Translations under genes and position numbers: made by a program | Shown: piece after piece, positions 4,745 to 5,109 of the stretch | Layout of the letters: every line of letters starts with the position of its first letter | Numbering within the stretch: position 1 is the stretch's first letter | NCBI GenBank assembly: GCA_009777365.1 | Contig: WRLZ01000053.1 | Location: 1-5,109, forward strand | Reading direction: 5' to 3' | DNA from: Candidatus Saccharimonadota bacterium | GTDB taxonomy: Bacteria; Patescibacteriota; Saccharimonadia; Saccharimonadales; Saccharimonadaceae | DNA length: 5,109 nt | Notes under the pieces: model-generated | Database searches by the model: none | Seen by the model: only the letters and a program-made list of their open reading frames with translations | What the model was told of the DNA's origin: nothing

Positions 4745-5109
4745 ATGAAGATCCGAATTGAAACTGATGATAAGATAGAAGAACCAGAAATAGTTATTCG
4801 CAGTCGTATTTTAGATAATGAGGTAGCGAAGGTACAGGCGGCGATTATCGATGCGTTGTCGAAGACGCAGAAAATGGCGCTAACGCATGGTGGCAAAGAA
4901 TATTATTTGCCGCCGGAAACGGTGCTGTTTTTTGAAGCAGCGGGCGGGAAGACTTTTGCACATACGCCGAAGAACGCGTACGAAGTTCGACAGAAACTTT
5001 ATGAGCTTGAGGAAACGTTGCCGAGAAGTTTTGTGCGGGCGGGGAAGAGTGTGGTGATTGGGACAAAATATGTTTACGCGATCACGCGGAATTTGACGGG
5101 GCCGAGCGC
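4745..5109 (+). CDS. LytTR-family DNA-binding regulator, 3' truncated by the window
   Basis: 121 residues are visible and the frame is open at the right edge. The N-terminal 40 residues (MKIRIETDDKIEEPEIVIRS and a helix) have no receiver domain, as in the small stand-alone LytTR proteins of about 145-150 aa. From about residue 44 the LytTR beta domain is clear: LPPETVLFFEAAGGKTFAHT (55-74), then YEVRQKLYELEETLPRSFVR (79-98), then the conserved K/S step GKSVVIGTKYV (100-110). The final 25-30 residues should lie outside. ATG 4745 is the first Met after an in-frame TGA at 4739; AGGG (4731-4734) is a weak Shine-Dalgarno. Such proteins bind short direct repeats and often sit next to a membrane protein gene, which would be to the right. 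Its targets are unknown; no LytTR-type repeat is obvious in its own promoter. Confidence 0.88.
   Translation, partial: MKIRIETDDKIEEPEIVIRSRILDNEVAKVQAAIIDALSKTQKMALTHGGKEYYLPPETVLFFEAAGGKTFAHTPKNAYEVRQKLYELEETLPRSFVRAGKSVVIGTKYVYAITRNLTGPS

Noticed and set aside
4845..5066. Minus-strand 73-aa frame at the right end
   Set aside because: Antisense to the clearly recognisable LytTR domain.

Overview
The window reads like a stretch of chromosome from a Patescibacteria (CPR) bacterium, most likely a Saccharibacterium (TM7). This is an inference from the style of the DnaK, from the small cell-surface proteins with C-type-lectin/FGE-like ends, and from the compact layout of single genes with their own promoters; a low-GC Gram-positive cannot be excluded by eye. 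The genetic code is the normal bacterial one: DnaK has dozens of glycines and none is encoded by TGA.

Layout. Bases 1-317 hold the C-terminal part of a secreted or surface protein that enters from the left and appears frameshifted near base 205. A bidirectional-looking hairpin (371-406) separates it from a minus-strand gene (1674 to 427) for a membrane-anchored surface protein: signal peptide, DUF11-like beta domain, Asn/Gly/Asp-rich linker, second beta domain, C-terminal membrane anchor. Its promoter (1750-1778) and the dnaK promoter (1906-1934) diverge. dnaK (2003-3898) has a textbook -35/-10, a CIRCE operator just after the expected transcription start, a second degenerate CIRCE-like site over the -35, a strong Shine-Dalgarno and its own terminator (3917-3947), so it looks monocistronic and HrcA-controlled. 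grpE, dnaJ and hrcA are not in the window.

Bases 3960-4343 are a non-ordinary interval: three consecutive hairpins and a minus-strand relic encoding the C-terminal end of an FGE/C-type-lectin-like protein without an N-terminal part. It is followed by a 98-aa alkyltransferase-like protein (4356-4652) whose active-site Cys is replaced by Asn and whose promoter predicts a leaderless mRNA, and by a LytTR-type DNA-binding regulator (4745 onward) that runs off the right edge.

The most notable observation is that the left-edge gene and the minus-strand relic share an exact 18-bp sequence in opposite orientation (188-205 and 4309-4326), in the same reading frame (both encode SSGWS), with sharp edges on both sides. 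Inverting the 4.1 kb between them would join the left-edge N-terminal part in frame to the relic's C-terminal part and restore a complete-looking lectin-like end. This may be an invertible C-terminus switch, or the scar of one inversion. The sequence alone cannot tell which, and no recombinase is in the window.
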